Of a stretch of 64,000 bases of DNA, positions 35,885 to 47,743 are shown one piece after another. Source of the stretch: Periconia sp. R9002. Taxonomy: Eukaryota > Ascomycota > Dothideomycetes > Pleosporales > Periconiaceae. A model generated the notes under the pieces. That model was not told where the DNA came from and made no database searches. It was given only the letters and a program-made list of their open reading frames with translations. Every line of letters starts with the position of its first letter. Positions within the stretch are counted from its first letter, which is position 1. A program made the position numbers and the translations under genes. The stretch spans positions 1 through 64,000 of the forward strand of contig JAMAHW010000132.1 in NCBI GenBank assembly GCA_023627715.1, written 5' to 3'.

Positions 35885-38050
35885 GGTATTGCAAAAAAGG
35901 TGTGAGAGTGAAAATGTGAGAGGGAGGGTGATTGGTCTGATTGGTTGGGGTAGGGTGGGCTACTGCTAGGAGTGGAAGGAGGGCGAAGCACGTGGAAGTG
36001 AGGTTGGTTGCCTAGGTAGGTGGCACGATGGGTAGGGTGGGGTGACACGCTGGACGGTAAAGTACGGGGGGTGGCTCTGCGTCTAAGGTACTACGTAGAT
36101 CATATGTATAGATGTTTTGACAATGTAGACTGCATCCACATTTACACTTCTTGATTGCTGTGTTTTAGCCTCACGCGCTGCAGAGTTTTATAGTGCCTAT
36201 GGAGAGAACGATTACTTTTGCATGCTTAAGCTTGTATATGTATGTGCTTCAAGATGTTGATCAAAACAGGCTGTGGCAACGCACTGTCGTGGTCATGTTC
36301 CTCACGTGAGGTTAACGTCCAGCCACCTCATGTAGTCAACTCCATTACCTCTTGAGCGCATCCACATGTACACGTACGCATCATTTCCTCATTTTGTACC
36401 TGTCAACCAAGAACAAGATTTCTACATACCTGCCACTCGAATATACCATTGCAATCGACCATCGTATTTGGTCAAGTATGCCACGGTTTGAAGTCCTGGC
36501 GATGCGTGTATGAGGCAGTCGGTATTCTGTTTAGTTTGTAACACATCAAGAGTAACTCAACCGTGGTGATTCCAGCTCTCCTCCTCCTGTGCCGCGATTT
36601 GTGCGGGGACTATGTACCTTTGCCTTGGTCGTCGAGCACAAGAGAATCGCAAACGTAGGATGAAGAATAGCTAGCATGTGCATATTGGAGCTCAGCAGTA
36701 TCAAATCAATCAACCTCTCACACTTTTATTTACTTCATCTCTCCTGATTTATCAGAACAGTCTTAAAAACGCAGGGACGCCGATTTCCCAAACTCAGTGG
36801 ACGGAAGCTCCTACACCTGCTGCATACTGTTTACCAAAGCTTACGGTTCAAATTGGCACGACGATATAGAATACCGATAGAAGGGTTGAAAGGAACTGTG
36901 CTTTGCTCTGGCCCACCAACTCGCATCGATCACATCAAGAAGCTCGAGTCCGATATTCACACCCTAACGTACTTGTATCCGTATCCGATATCCTCCTTCT
37001 TTTTACACTAAGGTAATGGCGTGAATGAGATCGTCGAAGTCCCCAAATCCATCGGGAATAGGATATGTCGATGAAGGCACTGCAGTTATGCTAGCTTACA
37101 CCGAATCAATACTGACAAAGCTGGGAATAGATTGCCAAGGGTCATGTGCATATGCCATCTTCGCCCCTCTTTTCCTTTGTATTTTCATTGTGTTTCTCCT
37201 TCAATACTTGTCGAAGATGTGCTTGCATAATGTGAAGCGGTGACATTTGCCTTTACGTGCCACGTTTTGCCAGGTATGCTGGGATGGATTGGCGTCTCAT
37301 ATTGAGGCTTCGCTTCTTGTCGTCGGTGCTTTTATCTGTTCCCATTAACCATTTGCTTCCGAGTATCGTGATATAAACGCGAGAGGAGATACGTGAAATG
37401 TGAAACCAGGCAGGGTTTATTCTAATGAATAGGTAGAATGAGCTGCAAAGTTGGTACACGGTGCTCGAGTGGTGCAGAAGGATGACTGCATGGAATATAA
37501 TGGCGCTGCAAAGCTGCAACCCACTATTAATATCAACCGTCGTGTCGCTACAGCAGTGGAGTCAAGTGAGGAAAGGTGTGAAATTTGAAGGGAGGAAGCG
37601 GCTACACCTGTTCGTCTTCCATCTGTTACAAGAACTTACGAGACAAGAGTGAGCAACAGACTACTGCCAGTGTCCCAGATCGCCACGATTCTCCTCAATC
37701 CCACAAAGAAGATGAAATAGTGTACTCGAGATGGAGGGAACGCAGAGAAGAGACCACGGCCACTGCCCAATAGATCACGTCCAAGCTGACCAGCAACTGA
37801 CGTAGCTCTACCTGTCATGCCGCAGGCAGCAGTGAGCCAGCGTGACACAAGCGTTGCCCAATTCGTCAACGACAGCACGTAAACAATGGGTAGAAGAAAA
37901 TCTATGCCCTTCCTTCCTATTCTACCGTCTCCCACGTCGTCCTTGCTAGCGCTAAGCCCACAACTGCCCTCCCACAAAGTAAAATTGCCTGCTTCACCTG
38001 CTCTTCTGCTCCTCACTCACTTACCACCCTGTCTACCAAGCTCTTCTTCA
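35885..38050. other. intergenic region, no gene recognised
   Basis: Only short ORFs occur, none with recognisable similarity. The longest look random in composition. One at 37025-37243 has a hydrophobic stretch (FAPLFLCIFIVFLLQYL) but no supporting context. Confidence 0.4.
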
Positions 38051-38051
38051 G

Positions 38052-38058
38052 TATAAAA
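38052..38058 (+). promoter_or_regulatory. TATA box candidate
   Basis: TATAAAA lies in a CT-rich context immediately before a 1.1-kb pyrimidine-rich stretch. It is placed to drive a transcript running through the repeats at 38280-39170 into the small ORF at 39348. The link is inference. Confidence 0.35.
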
Positions 38059-38279
38059 ACTCCTCACTGCCTTCTACCTCCACCTACCTTCGACCATCAC
38101 CTACCTTCTACTCCATCACCTGTCTTCTACCTTCGTCATCTATCTTCAACTGTCTCACAAGTCGATCTTTTTTCCTCACGACGGTCAACCTCCAATCACC
38201 CAACGACTTTGGCTCAACTTTCCTCCCCACTGTGTCCTTACTTACTCTTCGGGTCTGGCTCCCTCCGGTTCCCGACGCC

Positions 38280-39170
38280 GTCCTCATCAGCCTCCCAGTC
38301 TTGACTTCATCTGCCCCAAAAATTCGAGTTTACCTGCCTGACGATCCCATATTCACCATACACTACAAGCTCATCACCTGCGTCACAACATCTTCTTTGT
38401 CTCTGAAAGCCTCTCGGCACGAAGACAGGCCTGGGAACCGCATTCCCCTCCATCGCACGGACTCGTGTTTGTCCCCAGAAGTCCTTCGGCAAGCACACAG
38501 AACCCACAATCTCGACCTTCATCTACCTTACGACCTTTTGATCTCTATTACGACTCGAGACATCGTCTTGAACTCCATCATCAAATCGTTTTTGTCGTCC
38601 AGGGAATCCCCCGGCAAACAGACCGGCTAGATTCTCGCGTCCTCGTCTCTTTCTACACAAGGATCTCGTCTTTGTCTACTGGGAAGACCTTTGCCAAGCC
38701 GACAGACCCATAATCTCGCCTTTACCTGCGATACGACCGACTGTCTGTCTTTGGAAAAGTCCTTGGGTGAGCAGATATACTCCAAAGCTTCGTTGAAATC
38801 AGTCCTTCAGCCCTGTCCTCCATCCATCATAGGACCTGGCCTTTATCCCTGGAAGAAACCGCAACAACAAGTACATTTCGGGACCCTGCCTTATCTACCT
38901 CACGACCTTGTGCACCTCTACCCCACAACTTCGAATCAGCCTTTAGCAAAAATCTTTATTCAATCAGTCAGACTCTAAGGGTTCGTCTTTATCCGGCTTA
39001 CAACTTCTTTCGATATACCAAAGCCTTCCCTCAATCTTTCAGCAAGTCTTCCAACAACCAGACAAATTCCAGGGTCCTGCAAGCATTCTTTCTCACCCCA
39101 CGATATTGTCCTTATCAATCTCACGTCTCTGTCCTTCAACAATTCATCGGACAAGCTGGCAGACTCAATT
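38280..39170 (+). repeat. degenerate CT-rich tandem repeats, about 85-nt unit
   Basis: Around nine diverged units recur with the pattern gtccttcggcaagc, then cacagacccacaatctcg, then cctttatctaccttacgacc. Clear examples begin near 38480, 38604, 38687, 38759, 38856, 38939, 39023 and 39131. Unit lengths vary from about 70 to 125 nt and all frames contain stops. The stretch is strongly pyrimidine-rich on the plus strand, as in a long fungal leader or non-coding transcript. Confidence 0.45.
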
Positions 39171-39347
39171 GTATGATATCCAGCCAGGTTTCCGAGCAGC
39201 AGGCTCGGGCTGCTTATGCTGCTGCAAAGTGGTATGACAAGCTCGCAGCTTTGCTGGACAAGACAACCCGACCGACTGCTCTCACGCCAAACCCGCCAGA
39301 CAAGACTAGCTACGTGCGCGACGTCAAAGCAAAATCGTCCCGAGATA

Positions 39348-39860
39348 ATGGCAACCAACATACCAGAGCAATATCATTTTTCCTATACCGGAAGCGCAAC
39401 ATATTCTTCACCTACCGAAGACGGTTCCTTGATGAACAGCGTTTTGGCTGTGGTCATCAAGGGGCTGGGTGATTTGGACGATGATGTTCGCGCAAGGGAG
39501 TGGGGGGGAGTAAGCTACGCTATTGTCAAAACATTTGATGGGGGCATCTGCCCCCATCAAATGTTTCCTCTGGGGTGTCCTCCCCCATCAGAGGTCTGGG
39601 ACGACGCCAAGAAATACAAAGCATGTCTGCGGGGGGTTGGGGAGAGTAAGCTACGCATATGTCGGGGCATCTGCCCTTTCGCATAAAGTGGAGTGGGGAG
39701 TAGGGGGAGCAAGCTACGCTATCGATGAGGGATTCATCTGCCCCCATCAAATGCTGCTGCTCCCCTGCTCCTCTCGCAGTGCAACATCACTACATTCAAA
39801 AATGGCGAAATCGATGTTGTGGGGGGAGGGGGGTTTTGGAGGATTGCGGACCCTCTCTGA
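39348..39860 (+). CDS. candidate small gene, 80 aa, hairpin-bearing intron
   Basis: Not recognised. Exon 39348-39509 (MATNIPEQYHFSYTGSATYS and onward, to VRAREWGG) joins exon 39780-39860 (CNITTFKNGEIDVV...RIADPL) in phase through a 270-nt intron with a GTAAGC donor and CTCTCGCAG acceptor. That is much longer than most introns in this window. The intron contains three related units, each with a GTAAGC-type donor context followed by a CATCTGCCC core. An overlapping ORF from ATG 39173 also has a coding-like composition, so the true gene model is uncertain. The CT-rich repeat stretch and a TATA box lie upstream. Confidence 0.35.
39529..39566 (+). repeat. perfect 17-bp hairpin with ATCT loop
   Basis: AAACATTTGATGGGGGC, loop ATCT, then its exact inverse complement GCCCCCATCAAATGTTT. 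A second, weaker hairpin follows at 39567-39594 (CCTCTGGGG...CAGAGG). Partial copies of the GGGC-ATCT-GCCC core occur near 39665 and 39735. Confidence 0.9.
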
Positions 39861-40637
39861 AACTATCCAGATGATGAGGTGCTGGTGAGAGTATCTTCTG
39901 ATGGATAGGAGTAGGAGGGGATGGGTAGGCATGGCAATGGAAGTAATAGTAGTGGAGAGTAATAAAAGTTTCTGATTTAGTGTTGTTCTTTGATCAGTGA
40001 TTATATGTTCTAGGTGCCTGGACATCATGATATGCCTGGCGATTCGCATCATCTCAATTGGTAATGCTCCCTGAGCGTGATTTGGTGTAGTGTTAATGGG
40101 AGCTGAGATTCCGCAGTGGCTTCAAGCTGCCTTGCCCTACATGCTGCTCATACCGTACAAATCGAAATCCACTCCGTAGGGCCCCTGTGACGATCTGCAA
40201 TGTACAGTGAATCAATCAGGAGTATTAGGGTTATTTTGCCCCAGAGTTATTTTAGGCGGACTAGAGCGAATGTGGAGATGGCAAGCGGGAACCCGTGGGT
40301 TCGTTCAGGCGCTTTGCCTCATAGAGATGGAGCTCCAACATCACCTGCATCCTTCAGCTTCAGCGAAGAGGAGACTCGTGTTCTGGTACGACTTGTGTGT
40401 CTTTACTACGCTTCTCCTCACTTGTCATAAATTTGCGTACATGCATATTTCTGGTTCTGATCTAATCTGCTCGCATTTTCTCTTCTACCTAGTATACTAC
40501 CAGCGCTGTTTCTAATAATACCTTCACACGTCACGGCCAACTACCCCGGCTGCTTCTCTACGAACACACCCCAGTCCATTTGAACAACCTCGATTTTGCG
40601 CTCGTGACGCGACACAAAGTAGGGGAACGTGTTCGCG
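39861..40637. other. intergenic, upstream of P/Q-rich gene
   Basis: No supported gene in 777 nt. It presumably holds the 3' flank of the small candidate gene and the promoter of the P/Q-rich protein gene. Confidence 0.4.
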
Positions 40638-43600
40638 ATGCAGAACTACGGGCAGCAGCCTCCTGCAGGTTATCAGAGACCGGGGAGCACCAACAGCTTC
40701 GCCAACGCCCAAGCACCACCGCCCCCGCAGTATGGAGGTAGGTTGGATGTCCAGAACTATCGACAAGATGAGGTGATTATTGATTGGAGGCACTGACAAC
40801 TTCCCCAGCTCCTCAAGCGCAGAACCAGTGGGCAACACCCCCTCAGAATCAGACTCAGAATCAGGGCCAACAATGGGGTCAAGCACACCAAGCTGGAGGT
40901 TACAATCCAAATGTCTACGGCGCTATGCCTGGAGGCTATTCGCAAGCGCAAGCGGTATGAGCATATACATCTTTGAAGCACTTGAGTGCATTTATGCTGA
41001 TTGCACTCGTATACAGACACCAGGCTATACTGCGCCCTCATATCCACCCCAGCAAGACATACCTCCTCCTCCGCCCCCGAAACCAGCCGGCTTCGCTGCC
41101 GCAGTCGCCCAGCAACAGGGTTCACAGAACTATGGACAGCAGCCTGCATACAGCGCACAGCTGCCGCAACAAAATACTGGGTACACTCAAGGGCCAGGAA
41201 ACTACAACACACAAGGGGGATATCAGGGCCCGGCCACACCGCAGCAACCGTACAATAATGCTGCTCCTCCACCGCCATCGCAGACGCCAGGTGGATCATA
41301 TGTTCCTCAATCACAGGCTCCTCCATTGCCGGCGCGGCCAGGATCAATATATGGCGCTGGCTATCCAGGCGCATCTTCAACTCCAGTTTCTACTGTATCA
41401 CAACATCCCCCAAGCCAGCCATATACGCAGGCAAGCACGGTACCTTTACCAGGAGCCTATGCGCCTCCATCCGCTGATGTTCCGGCGTGGCAGCAAGCTC
41501 AGCAGCCACCAATTCAGGGCAGTGGCACATATGATCCTACAAGGCCTGGGGCGGAATCGAATTCATCGAATTCATACTCCCAAGGATACCCGGTCAACAC
41601 GTTGTCCCAGCAAGGACAGTACGGGCAGACAGCTCAAAATCACTATACCCCTCCAACCCCAACTCAGCAGCAGGGTCAATACGGGCAGCAAGCCAACAAC
41701 CAATATCCTCCACAGCAGCAAACCCAGTATGGCCAGAATGTCCTGCCAGCACAAGTTCAAACGATACAACCACCTGCTCAATACCCGCAACAAACGCCTC
41801 AGTCTTACAACCAGATTCCTCAAAGCCAGACTCCCCAGCAGTCCAATCAACCGCCGAGTCAGTGGCCTCCACCACAGAGCCAAACTCCGCAGCAATCTAG
41901 TCAACCATCTACTCAATGGGCTCCTCCTTCTGATAACCAAGCATATGGACAGCAATCTGTGCAGCAGCAAGGTTGGCAACAAGGCTATCAATCGCAAGAT
42001 CCATACCTCAACCAGCAACAGTATTCACAAGGCCAAAACGGAGGTATACAAGCGCCCAAGCCAATAAGCAGTCACACGAGTACTACGGCTCCAGGTTTTG
42101 TCAATGAGTCAAGCCCGCAAAGTCAGCCCGTATCTCCTTTGGCACATCGGCAAACCATGAGCTTTGGATCTGCTCAAACTCAGCCTGGACTGGGGAGGGC
42201 AGATTCAATCAGTTCCATTGCACTAGGTGGTGTCCATGGCGTGAAGAAGACCGAATCACCCAAACCGGCGCCTGTGAACGCTCCTCCTCCACGAGACGAT
42301 CCTTCTCGCTTCAGCGCCCTTGGAACAGGAGGGCCATCTGATTGGGAGCACTTTGGCGCAGAAGGGGACGTCGATGACGAGGAGCTTTTGAACGCCAAGA
42401 AAGAAAGTACCGTGGAACTACCCGCTCAAGTTCCTACGTCATCCGTTCCAAGCGATTTCCCGAGTCCTCCAGACCAGCCACTGCCATTGAACGTTCAGAG
42501 ACGCGATGACTATCCCACCCCGAACTTGAGCGGTAGAGTAACGCCGACCCAACCACCTCGACAGCAGCCAGTTGCCCAGCAGGGTTTCGTGATGGACGAT
42601 GGAAGCTGGCCAACTCCATCTGTACCTGCAGAACAGCCTGCTCAAATTTACACATCCGTAGAGCCTTCTGGAGACCATGCTGCGCATGGCTTTCAACAAG
42701 GAAACTTCTCACATGGTCATGACATGCGATTGCAACAAACTAACGATGAGCTCCTGAAGACAAATGAGGAGCTGAAGGAGGCTCTTAAGGTAAAAACTGA
42801 TGCTCATGAGGCTTTAGTCAAAGATGCGGAGAAGCAGAAAATTGATACTCGCCGCGAGATAGACGAGCTCAATGTTATTCTCGCCACAGTAAGGAAACAC
42901 GCAGAGACAGAGCGTAATTCCTCAGATGAGCAGGTAAAAGCTCTCAAGGCTACAGTTGAGCAAAGCAAAAGCGAGAGGGATGCTTTATTGAAAGACAAGG
43001 AGATTGAAATTGAGAGATGGAAGGAGGACGTTGAAGGCAAAGATAATACTGTCAAGGAGAAAGAAAGCACGATTGCCGAGCTCAACAAGCAGCTTAAAGA
43101 AAAGAACAACTTGATTGAAGAACTAAAGAAAGAACTCGAGGCCGAAAAGTCGAAAGTTCCCCCGAAGCCAACCGCCGTGGACCTGATCCCCGATCTTGAT
43201 CCATGGTATGCAGGGTCATTGGAGCGTTATATCACTATGCTACGAGGGGAGGCCAACGCGGCTCTCGTTGAGGACAAGATCAAGACCTTCACTGCGTTCA
43301 TGAAAGCTGAGTCGGGTATTCGGGGATTGGAGTATTACAATGCGCCTCCACCAGCTCCGCCTGTGCAAGAAGCTGCACCACACACCGTTGAGCAGCCACC
43401 ATCCGTCGGCAGACACGAAAAGAAGGACTTGAATGTTCAAGTTCCCCAGGGACCACAGTCGCCCGAGGAGGATTTCCAGTACAGTCCAGGTGGAAGACCA
43501 ATAATTCGTCGCCAGGGTACTATTCCCTTCACAGAGAACGTTTCGACACAAGCCTTTGCTGATCAACCCGGAACTATCCTTACCCCTACAAGTTCACAAG

Positions 43601-45204
43601 ATGATGAGTTCAGCAAAAACACTACGGCAATACAGTCACCCCCAACACAACAGTCTCAGCCCCAATACAAAGCTTATGTTCCCCCTGGTGGTGCTCAGAC
43701 AGATTCTGCGCAATCAGTGCGTAAGCAGTCACTACCTTTGACAAATGTGGTTCCTGTAGCACCACTGCAAACAGCATCGCCTGGGAAGGGCGATGAGATA
43801 TTTTTCGGGGGGCCGGCACCACAGACATCATCGAGGCCTTCCAGCAGGCCGTCTGTGGGTACTCCATGCGAAATCCCTTTGCCACTTCCTCTTTCCACGC
43901 CAAAGCCATCCAGTATCTCCACACCCACACCCGCAGAAAAGAACGACCCCTTGGATACCCTCAAATCCTTACTACCAGCCAGGATAAGCCCATCGAAACC
44001 CAGTCCACAGCTTGAAAAAGTACGCCAAAAGATGAACAATGTATCTTCCGACACAAGTTTCGTCGCCACGCTCACTACCTCCTGGGAGAAAACCGCCGAG
44101 GCCACTCGTAAAAAAAACAGTGAGGCGCGCCGCAAACGAGAGGAAGAATCCGAAGCCAACACTGACCAACTCTTCAACGATAACGAAATCTCGTACGCAG
44201 ACATCGCTGCTATTGAAGACGAATTCAAAGAAAAAGAACGCGTTCTGAAAGCACAAGAAGATCGCGCCGAATACGATTCCTACGACCAGACCGTTTTCGC
44301 CAAAGCTTACTCCATTTTCCAAGAGCAGATTAAGACCCTCACCGACATCTACATTGATGCCGAGAGCCTCCTTCAAACTTCCGTATCGGGCATCAAGGCC
44401 CTCGAGGGCGGCGACAGCCCCACAACGGAAGAAAGCCTCAGACTACTCTGCGAAGTAAATGCGCAGATTGAGTTGCGCCATAACAACGTCGTGCTTGCCG
44501 TTGCAGAGCGCGACAAGCGATACAAGAAGACGGAGATCCAGCCGCTCTACGCAGCGGGTAACATTGCCAAGATGAAGGCGGTAGAGAAGCACTTTGAAAA
44601 TGCAGAGAAACAAGGCGTAGCACGCGCGAAGAGCGAGAAGGCACAACGAATCCGCGAGTTTAATACTATCGTGACAGAGATTGTCGTCGAAGCAATTGGT
44701 GTCGAGCAAGGCGAGATTGAAGCGATTGTCGACGCGCTGCGTAGCCTTCCCTCAACTGGAGGAGAACAAGAGACGGTAAAACGCGCCAACGAAACCATAT
44801 TTGCGCTCAAATCTTCTACCAAATCCCTTCTTGATCACCTTCACGCCCTGGAAATCGACCTTCTTGATTGCGAATCCGAAGCCGCGATCGCGCAGGCAAG
44901 AGCTAGCAACGCGACTGCCGATCAGATCGCTGAGCTTGAGAAGACAAAGTCGGCCAAAGAGAAGGAGTTGAAGGACGAGTTCCATAGGAAGATTAAGGTC
45001 GTGGACCAGGATGACGGGCTCGGCGCTGGAGTCGTAGGCGCAAGAGAGAAGGACAGTAGCGGTGGTGTCTCTGGGTCAGCTGTGGTACTGCCATTTCCAG
45101 TGGATAGGGATGAGGATGTGGTGAGGAGCACTGAGGAAGAAGAGAAGAGAAAGAGGTTAGAAAAGGCGTTGGAGGCGGCTAAGAGACGGAACGGGGATTT
45201 GTAA
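40638..45204 (+). CDS. P/Q-rich coiled-coil protein, function unknown
   Basis: Three exons (40638-40737, 40809-40954 and 41017-45204) encode 1477 aa. I cannot name the family. Residues 1 to about 640 are rich in Pro, Gln, Tyr and Gly (QNYGQQPPAGYQRPG, later many SQTPQQ units), a prion-like low-complexity region with polyproline segments (IPPPPPPKPAG). Residues about 651-795 form a coiled coil. A conserved-looking motif WYAGSLERYITMLRGEA follows at about 812. A second disordered Pro/Ser segment leads to a C-terminal helical region (about 1090-1410) rich in Glu/Lys/Ala. This layout suggests a cytoplasmic scaffold, perhaps in actin patch, endocytic or RNA-granule assembly, but no EH, SH3 or RNA-binding domain is visible, so this is speculation. 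Both introns are phase-correct. Confidence 0.72.
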
Positions 45205-46037
45205 ATGCGGATTCTGGTTGAGGAGACGTTATGTCATACATATCTGTGTACAACCATGACTGTTTCTTTTCGGGTTAAAATTGGGTTTGGGTGGTGAGAG
45301 TGGTGTAGATGGCAGGAGGATCAAAAACAAGGCGTTATATATCCAACTCCGTTTCTTCCTGCACATTCTAGCGATGATAGTAATGAAATGTCACGACGAA
45401 CAACAGCACATCATAATTCAACAAATCAAAATGCGACCTCACTATCTAATTTATCAAATTCTTTCACATTATACATCTATCGACCCAGTGGTCCTACATA
45501 TGTCGATAGCGGGAACAATATGGCTGTGCACCATTGCTGCCATCGAAGTCATCGACATCAATTCCGCTGATTCTCCTAAGAGCTTTATCTATCTAGTCCT
45601 ACAAATAACGGCAGGTTCTTTCCCAGGCACTTGGGGTTAGTGCCTTTTTCTTTTCCTCCAAGATGGCCAAATTTTCTTTGCGCTCCATAATTTCCACTTC
45701 GAATTTGCAAGAGTTTGTCTCCATTTTTCTTGATAAGGACCCGTAAATGAGAGCCATCCGAGCCCCTCCCCCTCAACCAAGGCTTCACAATGACTGGTTC
45801 CTGAAATATTGCCTGTTGACGCGGAGCATGTTTCTCCCCCAGCGCTTCGTCCTCTTGGCCTTTTTAAGCTCCTCGGTCACCTTTGCAGGCTCCGTCTCAA
45901 ACACCCTTTTATCTTGCTGGGCTTTGTTTTTGATGGAGCGACAGGGATGTTCTTGGGTGGTTAGAAAGAGTGAGCAAGGGCGAGCTTGCCATCCACGCTT
46001 GCAGCGATAGGATAGTGCACATAGAGTGCCACATGGG
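45205..46037. other. intergenic region
   Basis: These 833 nt follow the P/Q-rich gene. Short ORFs on both strands are not convincing. It marks the start of the relic-bearing, gene-poor segment that extends to 49.9 kb. Confidence 0.4.
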
Positions 46038-46381
46038 TTAGGTGGACTCCATCCACAGAATGACTGTGTTGGATTTTGAGGTGGAATAGCTGGTGGTCGC
46101 GGGATTTTTTGCACCGTCGATGTTAATACAGCCACCTGTTTTGTGGCGGACGATAAAGTTGAGACCACCGAACCGGGACATAATTCGGTGGTGACCTGTG
46201 CTTTTTTCTATGTCAGATCTGGTCAATCGTTTTTCAAAATTATGGCCGTAGCCCTTAAAATCGTCTGGTAAGATCCAATCCTCATTCTTCATCTTCTCTT
46301 TGAGCCCGTCGGGTAAGATCGTCCAGAATAATCTACCAAAAGATTCACGGACCAAAGAATATGTTCCCAGGAGGAACTGCG
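46038..46381 (-). pseudogene. relic of a fungal-specific HHR...GGL...VR family gene
   Basis: After a textbook branch and acceptor on the minus strand (GATGCTAACGCAG, next to 46381) the frame reads FLLGTYSLVRESFGRLFWTI, later DDFKGYGHNFEKRLTRSDIE and STGHHRIMSRFGGLNFIVRH, ending at a stop. The G-x-GH-x-FEK...HHRI...GGL-x-x-IVR pattern matches, from memory, a Pezizomycotina family of unknown function often mislabelled geranylgeranyl pyrophosphate synthetase. The expected N-terminal part is absent from the neighbouring sequence. I call it a gene fragment; a highly reduced gene is possible. Confidence 0.45.
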
Positions 46382-46554
46382 TTAGCATCGCAAGGTACTT
46401 TTTTTTATTTTTTTTTGCAACAAGTGGGAATGTTGGCCATGTTTTCGAGTTGCTGAATGGAGTGGAAGAGAACAAGATTGGAGAGAGACCAAAGACGGGT
46501 TTATGCAGTGGGAAGACAGCACTGCTTCCGCTCGGTATTCGAATGCGGCACCCT

Positions 46555-46744
46555 CAGCCAAGCCGTTACAGGCATCTTCGGAGTACTTGAATAGCTCACG
46601 CGCATCATCCCGATCTCTTGCCGGAGTGGCATCGACAATTCCGACTTGTTCGACTTCACTAGCACTCACGTGGTCTCCGGAAATCCATTTGATGACGGTC
46701 ATCGGTGCGAGAATAGTGTAGTTGAGAAGTAGATCTATGTCCAC
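46555..46744 (-). pseudogene. fragment of nuclear cap-binding protein subunit 1
   Basis: The minus-strand frame reads DIDLLLNYTILAPMTVIKWI, SGDHVSAS, then ARDRDDARELFKYSEDACNG and LAEGAA. This resembles the C-terminal MIF4G-like part of fungal NCBP1/Sto1 (LLNYTILTPxSVIxWAL-DHV and a later RxxLFxxIxDA segment). The intervening helix that normally carries the KVTNRVRQ motif is missing and an in-frame stop lies directly upstream, so about 60 residues of a roughly 850-aa protein remain. Whether an intact NCBP1 exists elsewhere cannot be seen here. Confidence 0.5.
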
Positions 46745-47123
46745 CCACTACACACAGGGAACAAGCCTTGCCCCGCCTTCCAGAAGAAGTCCCGCCAGCA
46801 GTTCTTCCTCTGGAAGGGAAGGACGAAGGGCAGACTAGGCTCATCATCATAACGGCGATGATAACCAAGAATTAAAAGCTGCAGAATCTCCGTAGCCTCG
46901 GTAGGCAAGGGGAGTCGACTGTACAAATGACGATAGAAGTAGTTCTGTGCGAGAGAAGACCGACAGTGATGATTGCATAACGGATGTTGCGGAGCGTTGT
47001 CTTGTGGTTTCGGAGCACCACACGAAGACGGCTGTACAAGACGAACGACTGTCCAGTCACCATGACCATAGCAGGTCAGCCAACAGTGTCGAGGGTGATC
47101 GCCAGAGCAAGGTGGAATAACTC

Positions 47124-47230
47124 AAAATATTCCATCAAGAATCCACTGGAATGGAAAACTTAGAATATTCCATCAATAATCCTCCAAGGTGGATCACCTT
47201 GTAATACTCCATCATGAAGCCGATGGAGTA
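47124..47230. repeat. three tandem units of about 38 nt
   Basis: The block (a)atattCCATCAagaatccactgg recurs three times, with CCATCA at 47133, 47171 and 47210. The units diverge by several substitutions. It lies between gene relics. Confidence 0.65.
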
Positions 47231-47743
47231 GGGGGAATATGCCGACCGTGGCGACGACGCATGACCAGAAGTACAGACCGCTGTATTCTTTGAAAGTGAA
47301 ACCGATGGTCAGTCGGAGTTCGAGTGACGTACTGATGGGTAGTGCAGCATTGCGTTTGCTCTTTTTTTTTGTTCATATTTCTTTCCTACTCGCAGGTCGT
47401 ACTAAACGCTTGATGGAATGTTGCCATCTTTATAGGAAAGTCAAGGGGGCGACATAGGCTCATCATCATAAGGCGATAATAGGTACACGCCAATGGGAAA
47501 AACCAAAGCCCCCGAGTCTTCCGGGCTCATTAACTGTTCCCTAATACTGGAAATGTCCATTGTCTTGGTATTGTAATCCGGTGCTCCATAAGGTGTGGTC
47601 TTCAAAGTCTTCCGGGATCCCCATGGGGTTACACAGAAACGCCAGTCCGCCCGCCTTTGCCTGTTTACTCCGTGCTCGGATACAGATATAATAATATTAT
47701 TAATATTATAGGGTAACAATAAGATGGTCTGAAAACTTTAGAA

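Noticed and set aside
41572..42018. 148-aa minus-strand ORF rich in Leu/Arg
   Set aside because: It is the antisense shadow of the Gln/Pro-rich repeat region of the large plus-strand protein.
45785..46168. 127-aa minus-strand ORF
   Set aside because: It overlaps the relic in another frame and shows no coding-like features of its own.
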